This document shows positions 52,158-60,384 of a stretch of DNA of 64,000 nt, piece by piece (positions within the stretch are counted from its first letter, which is position 1; every line of letters starts with the position of its first letter). Location: positions 62,001-126,000 of the forward strand of contig CASDSD010000037.1 in assembly GCA_949283205.1 (NCBI GenBank). The letters are read 5' to 3'. Both the position numbers and the translations under genes were made by a program. The notes below the pieces were generated by a model. That model searched no databases, had not been told where the DNA came from, and saw nothing but the letters and a program-made list of their open reading frames with translations. This stretch comes from an uncultured Alistipes sp. (GTDB taxonomy: Bacteria; Bacteroidota; Bacteroidia; Bacteroidales; Rikenellaceae).

Positions 52158-53259
52158 TCGCGACGGGACGATCATCGTCGAGCCTGTAGAGGATCTGCAG
52201 GTCGATTCGCTCGAGAAGCTGGAGTTCGTGCCGGGGGCGATCTCGGCGCTGCGGTCGCTTGCGGCGCTGGATTACGACCTGGTGCTGGCCTCGAATCAGG
52301 ACGGGCTGGGCACGGCGTCGTTCCCGGAGGATACCTTCTGGCCGGCGCACAACAAGATGCTCGGGACGCTCGAGGGCGAGGGCGTCACCTTCGCCGACCA
52401 GCTTATAGACCGTTCGCTGCCCGAGGAGAATGCCCCCACGCGCAAGCCGCGTACGGGGATGTTCGGGCGATATCTGACCGGGGAGTACGACATGGCCTCG
52501 AGTTACGTCATAGGCGACCGTGCTACGGATGTCGAGCTGGCGTACAACCTCGGTGCGCGTGCCGTGCTGTTGCAGCGGCCCGATGCGGGACGTGAGATGT
52601 TGGCGGAGAAACCCTTTGCCGCAAGCTGCGTGCTGATGACCGATTCGTGGGCCGAGGTGGCGGAGTTCCTGCGCCGCACCGACCGCCGGGCGGAGGTCGT
52701 GCGCCGCACGTCGGAGACGGATATCCGCGTGGCGGTGGATCTCGACGGCAAGGGTGACGGTAAGATAGATACGGGGTTGAAATTTTTCGATCACATGCTG
52801 GACCAGATCCCGCATCACGCCGGCATCTCGCTCGAGGTTGTCTGCCATGGCGATCTGGAGGTGGACGAACACCACACGATGGAGGATGTGGCCATAGCCC
52901 TGGGGGAGGCCATATATGAGGCGTTGGGGTCGAAACGCGGTATCGACCGCTACGGTTTCGTGCTGCCGATGGACGAGAGCCGCGCCATGGTGCTCATCGA
53001 TTTCGGCGGCAGGGTCGATTTCATGTGGGACGTGCCCTTTACGCGCGAATATGTAGGCGACGTGCCGACGGAGATGTTCAGCCACTTCTTCAAGTCGCTC
53101 TGTACGGCGATGCGCTGCAATCTCCACATCGAGGCGCGCGGCGAGAACAACCACCACATGATCGAAGGGGTCTTCAAGGCCTTCGCCCGTGCGTTGAAGA
53201 TGGCCGTGCGGAGGGATGTCTTCAGCTGTGAGCTGCCGTCGAGCAAAGGTGTATTGTAG
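52132..53259 (+). CDS. hisB: Bifunctional histidinol-phosphatase / imidazoleglycerol-phosphate dehydratase
   Basis: Two-domain enzyme of 375 residues. The N-terminal HAD phosphatase has [13 protein letters not shown] (nucleophile Asp) and [15 protein letters not shown], and occupies residues ~1-170. The C-terminal dehydratase has [32 protein letters not shown] and [18 protein letters not shown], the metal-binding histidines. This fusion is known in enterobacteria and Bacteroidetes. The ATG at 52132 was chosen; a TTG 9 nt upstream is also open. A 113-bp AT-rich gap separates it from hisH. Confidence 0.95.
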   Translation: MKRKALFVDRDGTIIVEPVEDLQVDSLEKLEFVPGAISALRSLAALDYDLVLASNQDGLGTASFPEDTFWPAHNKMLGTLEGEGVTFADQLIDRSLPEENAPTRKPRTGMFGRYLTGEYDMASSYVIGDRATDVELAYNLGARAVLLQRPDAGREMLAEKPFAASCVLMTDSWAEVAEFLRRTDRRAEVVRRTSETDIRVAVDLDGKGDGKIDTGLKFFDHMLDQIPHHAGISLEVVCHGDLEVDEHHTMEDVAIALGEAIYEALGSKRGIDRYGFVLPMDESRAMVLIDFGGRVDFMWDVPFTREYVGDVPTEMFSHFFKSLCTAMRCNLHIEARGENNHHMIEGVFKAFARALKMAVRRDVFSCELPSSKGVL

Positions 53260-53372
53260 GGGGGCTTTAATATAATGCATATGTTTATATGATGGCATTT
53301 AATATACTGGAATATATTAATATGGCCTCGTGTAAATGAAGTTATGGTATAACAGAAAAACAATATGATTTC
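53260..53372 (+). repeat. AT-rich spacer with inverted repeats inside the his operon
   Basis: The only sizeable gap in the operon. It is far more AT-rich than the flanking genes and contains TTAATATA(6 nt)TATATTAA (53299-53320), an 8-bp inverted repeat. A smaller CATAT(4 nt)ATATG repeat lies near its left end. There is no clear -7 box. It could be an internal regulatory or mRNA-processing site or simply degenerate sequence. Confidence 0.5.
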
Positions 53373-53957
53373 ATGATAGCTATAGTGGATTACGGAATGG
53401 GCAACCTGCGGTCGGTGGAGAATGCCTTGCGGCGTTTGGGGGCCGACTTCTGCGTCACTGCCGATGCCGGTGTGATAATGTCGGCGGAGCGTGTGCTGCT
53501 GCCGGGGGTAGGCAATGCGGCCGAGGCGATGGAGAATCTGCGCCGTGCCGATCTGGTCGGGGTGATACGCCGTCTGCGGCGTCCCGTGCTTGGCATATGC
53601 GTCGGCATGCAGGTCATGTGCCGCCATACCGAAGAGGGGGATGCCGACTGTATAGGCCTTTTCGATGCCCGCGTCAGGCGCTTTGTTCCGGCAGCGGATC
53701 TCAAGGTGCCGCACATGGGATGGAACCGCATAGGCAATCTCGAGTCGAAACTCTTCAAGGGCATAGCCGGTGGCGAGTATGTCTATTTCGTACATTCGTA
53801 CTATCCGGAGCTGTGTCCCGATACCATTGCTACGGCCGACCACGGTGTGATGTTCAGCGCGGCGTTGAAATATGAAAACTTCTACGGTACGCAGTTCCAT
53901 CCCGAAAAGAGCGGTGACGTGGGCGAAAGGATAATCGAAAACTTTTTGAAGCTATGA
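53373..53957 (+). CDS. hisH: Imidazole glycerol phosphate synthase, glutaminase subunit
   Basis: Class I glutamine amidotransferase delivering ammonia to HisF, 194 residues. The catalytic triad motifs are GICVGMQVMC (nucleophile Cys) and GTQFHPEKSGDVGERI (His and Glu). It starts MIAIVDYGMGNLRSVENAL, the typical N-terminus. Its stop overlaps the hisA start by 4 bp. Confidence 0.96.
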   Translation: MIAIVDYGMGNLRSVENALRRLGADFCVTADAGVIMSAERVLLPGVGNAAEAMENLRRADLVGVIRRLRRPVLGICVGMQVMCRHTEEGDADCIGLFDARVRRFVPAADLKVPHMGWNRIGNLESKLFKGIAGGEYVYFVHSYYPELCPDTIATADHGVMFSAALKYENFYGTQFHPEKSGDVGERIIENFLKL

Positions 53958-54682
53958 TCGAGATAATTCCCGCAATAGACATAATCGAAGGACGTTGCGT
54001 CCGTCTGTCGCAGGGCGATTACGCCCGCCGCAGGGTATATGACGCCAGCCCCGTGGATATGGCCAAACGGTATGCCGACTGCGGCGTAAGGCGTATACAT
54101 GTGGTCGATCTCGACGGCGCCAAGTCGTCGTCGCCGAAGAATCTCAGGACGCTCGAGCAAATGGCTGTGGGTGCAAATGTCGAGATCGAGTGGGGTGGCG
54201 GCATCAAGAGCGAGGAGGCGTTGCGCGCGCTGTTCGATTACGGTGCCGACTATGCCATAGTGGGGAGCGTTGCGGCGCGCGAGCCGCAGTTGTTTGTCGA
54301 GTGGCTGTTGCGGTTCGGCGGCGGGAGGATGATCCTCGGCGCCGACGTGCGTGACGGCAAGGTCTCGGTAAACGGCTGGCAGGAGGATTTGGCCATAGGT
54401 ATAGAGGATATGGTCGAGGAGTTTCTGCCGCACGGTCTCTGCCAGGCTATCTGCACCGACATCTCGCGCGACGGAATGCTGGAGGGGCCCTCGTTCGACC
54501 TCTACACCTCGTTGCAGAGCCGATACGACAAGGTCGACTTTACCGTCTCGGGAGGCATAGGCTCGATGGCCGACATCGAACGTCTGAACGAGCTGTCGCT
54601 GCGGCGCGTGATCGTTGGCAAGGCCATATATGAAAACAGGATAACATTGAAAGATATAGAGAGATGGTCGCAAAACGCATAA
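53954..54682 (+). CDS. hisA: ProFAR isomerase HisA
   Basis: Isomerises the ribotide aminoaldose to the ketose form. It is a 242-residue (beta/alpha)8 barrel. The phosphate-binding half-barrel repeats are clear: IPAIDIIEGRCVRLSQGDY (catalytic Asp), GGGIKSEEALRALFDYGAD, ADVRDGKVSVNGW and TVSGGIGSMADI. The start overlaps hisH; the 3' end overlaps hisF by 19 bp. Confidence 0.96.
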   Translation: MIEIIPAIDIIEGRCVRLSQGDYARRRVYDASPVDMAKRYADCGVRRIHVVDLDGAKSSSPKNLRTLEQMAVGANVEIEWGGGIKSEEALRALFDYGADYAIVGSVAAREPQLFVEWLLRFGGGRMILGADVRDGKVSVNGWQEDLAIGIEDMVEEFLPHGLCQAICTDISRDGMLEGPSFDLYTSLQSRYDKVDFTVSGGIGSMADIERLNELSLRRVIVGKAIYENRITLKDIERWSQNA

Positions 54683-55422
54683 TACCGTGCCTTGACGTGA
54701 AGGGCGGCCGCACGGTCAAGGGAATCAACTTCGAGGGGCTGCGCGACGTCGGCGATGCGGTCGAGCTGGGCAGCTACTACGCCCGCAGTGGCGCCGACGA
54801 GCTTGTATACCTCGACATAAGCGCCACGCGTGAGGAGCGCGGCACCTTTACCAGTCTGGTTGAGCGTATCGCCGACGAGATAAACATACCCTTCACCGTC
54901 GGTGGCGGCATCGGCTCACTGGAGGATGCGGCGCGGCTACTCGACGCCGGCGCCGACAAGATCTCGATAAACAGCGCGGCCATTGCGTCGCCGGCGCTTA
55001 TCGACAGCATCGCGTCGCGTTACGGCAGCCAGTTCGTCGTGGTGGCCATCGACGCGCGGTGCATGGAGGATAGCATATGGCGTGCCACCACGCACGGCGG
55101 CAGCCGACCGACCGACCGGGAGCTCTTCTCGTGGGCACATGAGGCGCAGGAGCGCGGTGCCGGCGAGATACTCTTCACGTCGATGAACCACGACGGTACG
55201 AGATCGGGTTATCCGTGCGACACCTTCGCCCGTCTGGCCGGGATGCTGTCGATCCCCGTCATCGCCTCGGGCGGTGCGGGATCGGTGGCCGACATAGCCG
55301 AGGTGCTCACGGCGGGCCGCGCCGACGCGGCGCTCGCCGCCAGCATCTTCCACTACGGCGAGATCACGATAGGCGACCTGAAACGGCAGTTGAAGCAAAT
55401 GAACATAAATGTGAGGATATGA
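54664..55422 (+). CDS. hisF: Imidazole glycerol phosphate synthase, cyclase subunit
   Basis: Cyclase partner of HisH that makes imidazole glycerol phosphate and AICAR. It is a 252-residue barrel starting MVAKRIIPCLDVKGGRTVKG, with the catalytic Asp in CLDVK. Further motifs: FTVGGGIGSLEDAARLLDAGADK, VVVAIDAR (second Asp), ILFTSMNHDGTRSGYPC and VIASGGAGSVADIAEVL. Its stop overlaps the hisIE start in ATGA. Confidence 0.96.
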   Translation: MVAKRIIPCLDVKGGRTVKGINFEGLRDVGDAVELGSYYARSGADELVYLDISATREERGTFTSLVERIADEINIPFTVGGGIGSLEDAARLLDAGADKISINSAAIASPALIDSIASRYGSQFVVVAIDARCMEDSIWRATTHGGSRPTDRELFSWAHEAQERGAGEILFTSMNHDGTRSGYPCDTFARLAGMLSIPVIASGGAGSVADIAEVLTAGRADAALAASIFHYGEITIGDLKRQLKQMNINVRI

Positions 55423-56018
55423 CATTCGACCAATTCAATCTTTCGAAGTGCCCCGACGGGCTGCTTCCCGTCATCGTGCAGGATGCCGTGACGCTGAAGG
55501 TGCTTATGCTGGGCTACATGAACCGCGAGGCGTTCGACCGCAGCGTGGCCGAGGGGCGCGTTACCTTTTTCTCGCGTACGCGGCAATGCCTCTGGACCAA
55601 GGGCGAGACGAGCGGCCATTATCTCTATATAGAATCGATGTATGCCGACTGCGACGGCGACACGCTGCTGATAAAGGCGCGGCCGGTGGGGCCGACATGC
55701 CATCGGGGCACGACGAGCTGCTTCGACACGCCCGACGAGGAGGGGTTCATACGCCGCCTGCAGAGTGTGGTGCAGCAGCGCCACCGCGACATGCCCGAGG
55801 GGTCGTACACTACGAAACTCTTCATAAAGGGTGTCAAGAAGATCTCGCAGAAGGTGGGTGAGGAGGCCGTGGAGAGCATCGTCGAGGCCGTGGACGGCAA
55901 CCGTGACAGGTTTATATACGAGGCGTCGGACCTTATCTACCACCTGTTGGTGCTGATGGAGCAGATGGGTTGCTCGATCGAGGACATGGAGCGGGAGCTG
56001 GCCTTGAGACACAAGTGA
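55419..56018 (+). CDS. hisI: Bifunctional phosphoribosyl-AMP cyclohydrolase / phosphoribosyl-ATP pyrophosphatase
   Basis: HisIE fusion of 199 residues for steps two and three of the pathway. The N-terminal cyclohydrolase (residues ~1-115) contains VLMLGYMNREAF, TFFSRTRQCLWTKGETSGHYL and the zinc-binding DCDGDTLL...GPTCHRGTTSCF. The C-terminal pyrophosphohydrolase (~120-199) has KKISQKVGEEAVESIVEAV and the acidic metal helix EASDLIYHLLVLM. The start at 55419 is the ATGA overlap with hisF; an in-frame ATG ~200 nt upstream is inside hisF and was rejected. It ends the operon. Confidence 0.95.
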   Translation: MTFDQFNLSKCPDGLLPVIVQDAVTLKVLMLGYMNREAFDRSVAEGRVTFFSRTRQCLWTKGETSGHYLYIESMYADCDGDTLLIKARPVGPTCHRGTTSCFDTPDEEGFIRRLQSVVQQRHRDMPEGSYTTKLFIKGVKKISQKVGEEAVESIVEAVDGNRDRFIYEASDLIYHLLVLMEQMGCSIEDMERELALRHK

Positions 56019-56202
56019 TGCCGCGCTACGGGTATAGAAGGCCCGAAGGGTAGCGTGCAGCATACCTTATGGCGTATGGCCGGGCGATGTGCCGGGACGC
56101 TGCGATGCCAGCGGCGGCACCCGATAGGCATAATGATGCCCGAAACCGTAAAATTGGTATGAAAAACGGTATTGTGTATGTGGCCGTAAGATATAAATTT
56201 TA

Positions 56203-56210
56203 TATTTTTG
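56203..56210 (+). promoter_or_regulatory. -7 box TATTTTTG of the Fe-S/ECF cluster
   Basis: TATTTTTG in an AT-rich stretch, 78 nt upstream of the first gene of the cluster. No strong terminator separates it from hisIE, so read-through from the his operon is possible. Confidence 0.5.
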
Positions 56211-56288
56211 AGATGCTGGAAATGTCCTGGCACGACAACTCCGGCCGATTGGGAAATATGGGCAAACATTCATAAAACAAGATAAAAT

Positions 56289-57854
56289 ATGTCGGTATTG
56301 AAACGAGTGCGGTTGGTATTGGCCATTCTGGTGATATTGGCCGCAACGCTGTTGTTCGTGGACGTGAGCGGCGCGGCACACCTCTGGCTGGGGTGGATTG
56401 CCAAGATTCAACTGCTGCCCGCGATCCTGGCGTTGAATTTTGTCGTGGTGGTCGCTCTGGTGATCCTCACGCTCCTTTTGGGCCGCGTATACTGTTCGGT
56501 TATATGTCCGTTGGGTATACTGCAGGATGTCATAGCGCGTTTCGGCAAGATGAGCCGCAAGAACCGCTACAGCTACTCGCCCGAGCGCAAGGTGCTGCGT
56601 TATGCGGTCTTCGTGCTTTTCATTGCGGCGCTGGTGGGCGGCGTGAGCAGCGTGGCCGGTATTCTGGCTCCGTACAGCTCTTTCGGGCGCATCGCGTCGA
56701 ATCTCTTCGCGCCCGTCTATGCCTGGGGCAACAACCTGCTCGCATATGTCTCGGAGCGCGTCGGCAGTTACGCATTCTATCCGCGTGAGGTATGGATCAA
56801 GGGTGTAGGCACGTTTGTCGTGGCTGTGGTCACCCTGGTGGTGCTGGCCGTGCTGGCGTGGCGCAACGGCCGTACGTATTGCAACACGATATGTCCCGTG
56901 GGTACGCTGCTGGGCCTGCTGTCGCGCTGGTCGGTCTTCGCTCCCGTTATCGACATCGAGAAGTGCATTTCGTGCAAGATATGCTCGCGCAACTGCAAGT
57001 CGGCATGTATCGACATTGCGAACCACAGGATAGATTACAGCCGCTGCGTGGTATGTATGGACTGCATCGACGTCTGCCCGAAGGATGCCGTCAGCTTCCG
57101 CCTCCGTTCGAAGGCCAAGGCTGCGGCGGTGGCGAAGAAGGAGGCCGGGAACGCCGCTGCCAAGGGCGGCGCCAAGGCTGCCGGGGCGAAGCCGGCTGCG
57201 GCGGATGTGGCCGCGAAGGCCCCCGATGCACTCAGCCGCAAGGGCTTCATTACGGGTGCCGGTCTGCTGGCAGTATCTGCCGTGCGGGCGCAGGAGATGA
57301 AGGTTGACGGCGGCTTTGCCGAGATCATCGCCAAGAAGGTGCCCAAGCGCGAGACGCGTATCGTGCCTGCGGGTGCGCAGTCGCTGCACAATGTGGCGGC
57401 GCACTGCACGGGATGCCAGCTCTGTGTGGCGGCATGCCCAAACGGCGTGTTGCGTCCGTCGGGCGGCCTTGTGACGCTGCTGCAACCCGAGATGGGCTTC
57501 GAGCGTGGATATTGCCGTCCCGAATGCGTAGCATGTTCGGAGGTGTGTCCTACGGGAGCCATCGTCAAGATTACCGTTCCCGAAAAGTCTTCGATACAGG
57601 TGGGACATGCCGTATGGATTCGGGACAACTGCATTGTGCTGCGTGACGATCAGGATTGCGACAACTGTGCGCGCCACTGTCCGACCGAGGCCATCACCAT
57701 GGTGCCGCTGGACCCTGGCAACCGCCATTCGCGCAAGATACCCGCGGTGAACGTCGAACGCTGTATCGGGTGCGGGGCGTGCGAGAATCTGTGTCCCTCG
57801 CGTCCCTTCAGCGCCATGTATGTCGAAGGACACCAAAATCATCGAACGATTTAA
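56289..57854 (+). CDS. Membrane polyferredoxin, NapH-NapG-like fusion
   Basis: A 521-residue electron-transfer protein. The N-terminal half is NapH/CcoG-like: four predicted TM helices (~8-25, 46-66, 103-127, 172-191) with the CxxxCP pairs RVYCSVICPLG (69) and RTYCNTICPVG (198), then two ferredoxin motifs (C226-C236, C253-C263). An Ala/Lys linker (~275-315) leads to SRKGFITGAGLLAVSAV (316-332), a Tat-like signal kept internally. The second half has four more Cys motifs (373-383, 409-420, 457-464, 492-502). Up to six [4Fe-4S] clusters are possible. The electron donor and acceptor are unknown; the next gene encodes an Fe-S aldo/keto reductase. Confidence 0.85.
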   Translation: MSVLKRVRLVLAILVILAATLLFVDVSGAAHLWLGWIAKIQLLPAILALNFVVVVALVILTLLLGRVYCSVICPLGILQDVIARFGKMSRKNRYSYSPERKVLRYAVFVLFIAALVGGVSSVAGILAPYSSFGRIASNLFAPVYAWGNNLLAYVSERVGSYAFYPREVWIKGVGTFVVAVVTLVVLAVLAWRNGRTYCNTICPVGTLLGLLSRWSVFAPVIDIEKCISCKICSRNCKSACIDIANHRIDYSRCVVCMDCIDVCPKDAVSFRLRSKAKAAAVAKKEAGNAAAKGGAKAAGAKPAAADVAAKAPDALSRKGFITGAGLLAVSAVRAQEMKVDGGFAEIIAKKVPKRETRIVPAGAQSLHNVAAHCTGCQLCVAACPNGVLRPSGGLVTLLQPEMGFERGYCRPECVACSEVCPTGAIVKITVPEKSSIQVGHAVWIRDNCIVLRDDQDCDNCARHCPTEAITMVPLDPGNRHSRKIPAVNVERCIGCGACENLCPSRPFSAMYVEGHQNHRTI

Positions 57855-57866
57855 CGAGGCATAGAG

Positions 57867-59258
57867 ATGGAGAAGAACAACAAGATAAAAGCGAACAATC
57901 TGATCGGCCGCGGCGAGTTCCTCAAGCGTCTGGGTGGAGGTGCTGCCGTTACGGCTGTGGCCCTGACGGGGTGTGACAATGGTGCCGTGACAACGTCGGG
58001 CAATGTGGGGGAGGTCCCCACGGACAAGATGACCTACCGCGTCAACAAGGCGAATGGCGACCGTGTCTCGATCCTGGGATATGGCTGCATGCGCTGGCCT
58101 ACGCGCAAGCGTGCCGACGGCAACGGCAACGAGATAGACCAGGAGACGGTGAACGAACTGGTCGATTACGCCTTGAGTCACGGTGTGAACTATTTCGATA
58201 CGTCGCCCGCATACGTGCAGGGCTGGTCGGAGAGGGCTACGGGCATAGCCTTGAGCCGTCATCCCCGCTCGTCGTACTATCTGGCTACGAAACTGTCCAA
58301 TTTCTCGAACCATACGCGCGAGAGTTCCATGGCCATGTACCGCCGTTCGTTCGAGGAGCTGCAGACGGATTATCTCGACTATTATCTGCTGCACTCGATC
58401 GGCGGCAGCATGGGCGATTTCAACTCGCGATACATCGACAACGGCATGCTCGACTTCCTCATTGAGGAGCGTGCGGCGGGACGTATCCGCAACCTCGGAT
58501 GGTCGTTCCACGGCCGCAAGGAGAATTTCGACGAGATACTGGCCATGCACGAGAAGGTACATTGGGACTTCGTGCAGATACAGCTGAACTACTCGGACTG
58601 GCGCAACGCCCGCGGCAACAACGTCAATGCGGAGTATCTGTATGCCGAGCTGGAGAAGCGGTCGATACCCATCGTCATCATGGAGCCGTTGCTCGGAGGA
58701 CGTCTGTCGAACGTGCCCGACCATATCGCCACGCGACTCAAGACGGCACGGCCCGACAACAGCGTCGCCTCGTGGGCGTTCCGCTTCGCCGGGAGCAGGG
58801 ATCTGATACTTACCGTATTGAGTGGTATGACATATATGGAGCATCTTCAGGACAACATACGCACCTATTCGCCCCTCGTGCCGCTTACGGAGGAGGAGAA
58901 CGAGTTCCTCTACGAGACGGCCGAACTGATGCTGCAATATCCCACCATTCCGTGCAACGACTGCCAGTATTGCATGCCGTGTCCCTACGGTCTGGATATC
59001 CCGGGCATATTGCTCCATTACAACAAGTGCGTAAACGAAGGCAACCTTCCTGCCTCGTCGGGCGACGAGAACTACCGCAAGGCGCGTCGCGCCTACCTGG
59101 TGGGATATCTGCGCAGCGTCGAGAAGGAGCGTCAGGCCGACCGATGCACGGGGTGTAAACAGTGCAACCCGCACTGCCCGCAGAGTATCGACATCCCGCG
59201 CGAGATGCGCCGCATAGACGAATTTACCGAGAAACTCAAGCAGGAACTCGAGTTTTAG
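57867..59258 (+). CDS. Aldo/keto reductase with C-terminal [4Fe-4S] domains, lipoprotein-like
   Basis: A 463-residue protein. The N-terminal GRGEFLKRLGGGAAVTAVALTGC resembles a degenerate Tat signal (GR for RR) with a lipobox ending at Cys36, predicting export and lipid anchoring. The AKR barrel carries the catalytic tetrad D111 and Y116 in NYFDTSPAYVQG, K142 in ATKLS and H176 in LLHSIGG. Two ferredoxin-type motifs follow the barrel: CNDCQYCMPCP (from C363) and CTGCKQCNPHCP (from C427). It starts 12 bp after the polyferredoxin gene, a likely redox partner. The substrate is unknown. Confidence 0.85.
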   Translation: MEKNNKIKANNLIGRGEFLKRLGGGAAVTAVALTGCDNGAVTTSGNVGEVPTDKMTYRVNKANGDRVSILGYGCMRWPTRKRADGNGNEIDQETVNELVDYALSHGVNYFDTSPAYVQGWSERATGIALSRHPRSSYYLATKLSNFSNHTRESSMAMYRRSFEELQTDYLDYYLLHSIGGSMGDFNSRYIDNGMLDFLIEERAAGRIRNLGWSFHGRKENFDEILAMHEKVHWDFVQIQLNYSDWRNARGNNVNAEYLYAELEKRSIPIVIMEPLLGGRLSNVPDHIATRLKTARPDNSVASWAFRFAGSRDLILTVLSGMTYMEHLQDNIRTYSPLVPLTEEENEFLYETAELMLQYPTIPCNDCQYCMPCPYGLDIPGILLHYNKCVNEGNLPASSGDENYRKARRAYLVGYLRSVEKERQADRCTGCKQCNPHCPQSIDIPREMRRIDEFTEKLKQELEF

Positions 59259-59261
59259 ACG

Positions 59262-59708
59262 ATGGAGGAGTTGATACGTACGCTGCGCGAAGGCGGTTAT
59301 TCGTGCGTCATACGCAACGGCGGTGTGCAGAGGGTGTTTACCCAGCGCGGCGTGGCCGACCTTTATGACCTGCTTGCGCAGGATGCGGAGTTCCTGCACG
59401 GAGCATGGATCGCGGACAAGGTTGTGGGCAAGGCGGCCGTGTCGCTTATGATTCTGGGCGGCGTGCAGCGTCTCCATACGGGTGTGATAAGTTCTCCGGC
59501 GCTGGCGTTGGCCGAAGGTACCGCTCTGGAGATCACCTTCGACGAGCAGGTGCCGCATATAATCAACCGCACGCACAGCGACTGGTGTCCTCTCGAGCGG
59601 TTGTGCTATGATGCCGCTACGGCCGGGGAGTGCCTCGTGCGAATCCGTGGCTTTATCGAACGCATGAGGGCCGGATCCTCGGCGCCCGGCACTCTCCGCA
59701 CGAAATAG
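59262..59708 (+). CDS. DUF1893 domain protein
   Basis: A 148-residue cytoplasmic protein, MEELIRTLREGGYSCVIRNGGVQRVF. The core GAWIADKVVGKAAVSLMILGGVQRLHTGVISSPAL is the DUF1893 signature; the structure of a family member is deaminase-like as I recall, without proven activity. Near the C-terminus are CYDAATAGECL Cys residues. It starts 3 bp after the aldo/keto reductase gene and precedes the ECF S gene by 88 bp. Confidence 0.87.
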   Translation: MEELIRTLREGGYSCVIRNGGVQRVFTQRGVADLYDLLAQDAEFLHGAWIADKVVGKAAVSLMILGGVQRLHTGVISSPALALAEGTALEITFDEQVPHIINRTHSDWCPLERLCYDAATAGECLVRIRGFIERMRAGSSAPGTLRTK

Positions 59709-59796
59709 GCCGTTTTCGGCAATGAGCCGTATCGTTTGCCTTGCGGCGGTACGGTCGGGACGATTGTGAAACTGAAAAACAAAATGAATATTGATT

Positions 59797-60309
59797 ATGC
59801 AGACAACGAGCGTTAAATTTTACTCATTGAACTACAGGCAGACGGCGACATATGGTGCGGCGCTGCTCTTCGTGGCCGGAAATATCGTTCTGCCGCAGTT
59901 TTGTCATCTGGTACCGCAGGGAGGGCTGATCCTCCTGCCGATATACTTCTTTACGCTGATCGGCGCATACAAGTACGGGTGGCGCGTGGGCCTTCTGACG
60001 GCGGTGCTGTCGCCCCTGGCCAACCATCTCCTGTTCGGCATGCCGCCCGCCCAGATGCTGGCCCCGATTCTGGTGAAGTCGGTGGTGTTGGCCCTGGCCG
60101 CAGGATATGCCGCCGCACGCTTCCGTCGCGTATCGCTCTCGATCATGGCCGCCGTGGTTCTCTTTTACCAGATCGTCGGCTCGGTCGTCGAGTGGGGTAT
60201 GACGGGCAGCCTGATGGCTGCCCTGCAGGACTTCCGGCTCGGTATTCCCGGCATGGCCTTGCAGATCGTTGGCGGGTATCTCTTTATAAAGTATCTGTTG
60301 CGCAGGTAG
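59797..60309 (+). CDS. ECF transporter S component (vitamin-type)
   Basis: A 170-residue integral membrane protein with about five or six hydrophobic helices: TYGAALLFVAGNIVLPQFCHLVPQGG, LILLPIYFFTLIGAYKYGW, LTAVLSPLANHLLFG, MLAPILVKSVVLALAAGYAA, LSIMAAVVLFYQIVGSVV and MALQIVGGYLFIKYLL. It resembles the substrate-binding S subunits of energy-coupling factor importers; no EcfA/T genes are nearby, so shared modules would be needed. The substrate is unknown, and no riboswitch precedes it. The ATG at 59797 was chosen over a TTG at 59791. Confidence 0.83.
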   Translation: MQTTSVKFYSLNYRQTATYGAALLFVAGNIVLPQFCHLVPQGGLILLPIYFFTLIGAYKYGWRVGLLTAVLSPLANHLLFGMPPAQMLAPILVKSVVLALAAGYAAARFRRVSLSIMAAVVLFYQIVGSVVEWGMTGSLMAALQDFRLGIPGMALQIVGGYLFIKYLLRR

Positions 60310-60332
60310 CCTGCAAACGGGTATGGGATAAA

Positions 60333-60366
60333 AACAGGCGGCGGTCTTCTTTGACCGCCGCCTGTT
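60333..60366. terminator. Terminator between the ECF S gene and the GH2-like gene
   Basis: A 14-bp stem AACAGGCGGCGGTC/GACCGCCGCCTGTT with a 6-nt loop between two convergent stops. Short A and T tracts on both sides suit bidirectional use. Confidence 0.88.
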
Positions 60367-60384
60367 CGTTTAGGATATGCCGGA

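Noticed and set aside
56023..56054. Hairpin CGCTAC/GTAGCG after hisIE as the his operon terminator
   Set aside because: A short stem with a large loop and no T-run; too weak to annotate.
56067..59576. A very long antisense open frame (over 1100 codons) opposite the polyferredoxin and aldo/keto reductase genes
   Set aside because: It is His/Arg-rich, has no recognisable domain, and mirrors codon bias of clear genes on the other strand; GC-rich coding DNA commonly gives such frames.
59784..59816. Ten-codon frame MNIDYADNER overlapping the ECF S start
   Set aside because: No biased composition, terminator or alternative hairpin accompanies it, unlike the his leader; likely chance.
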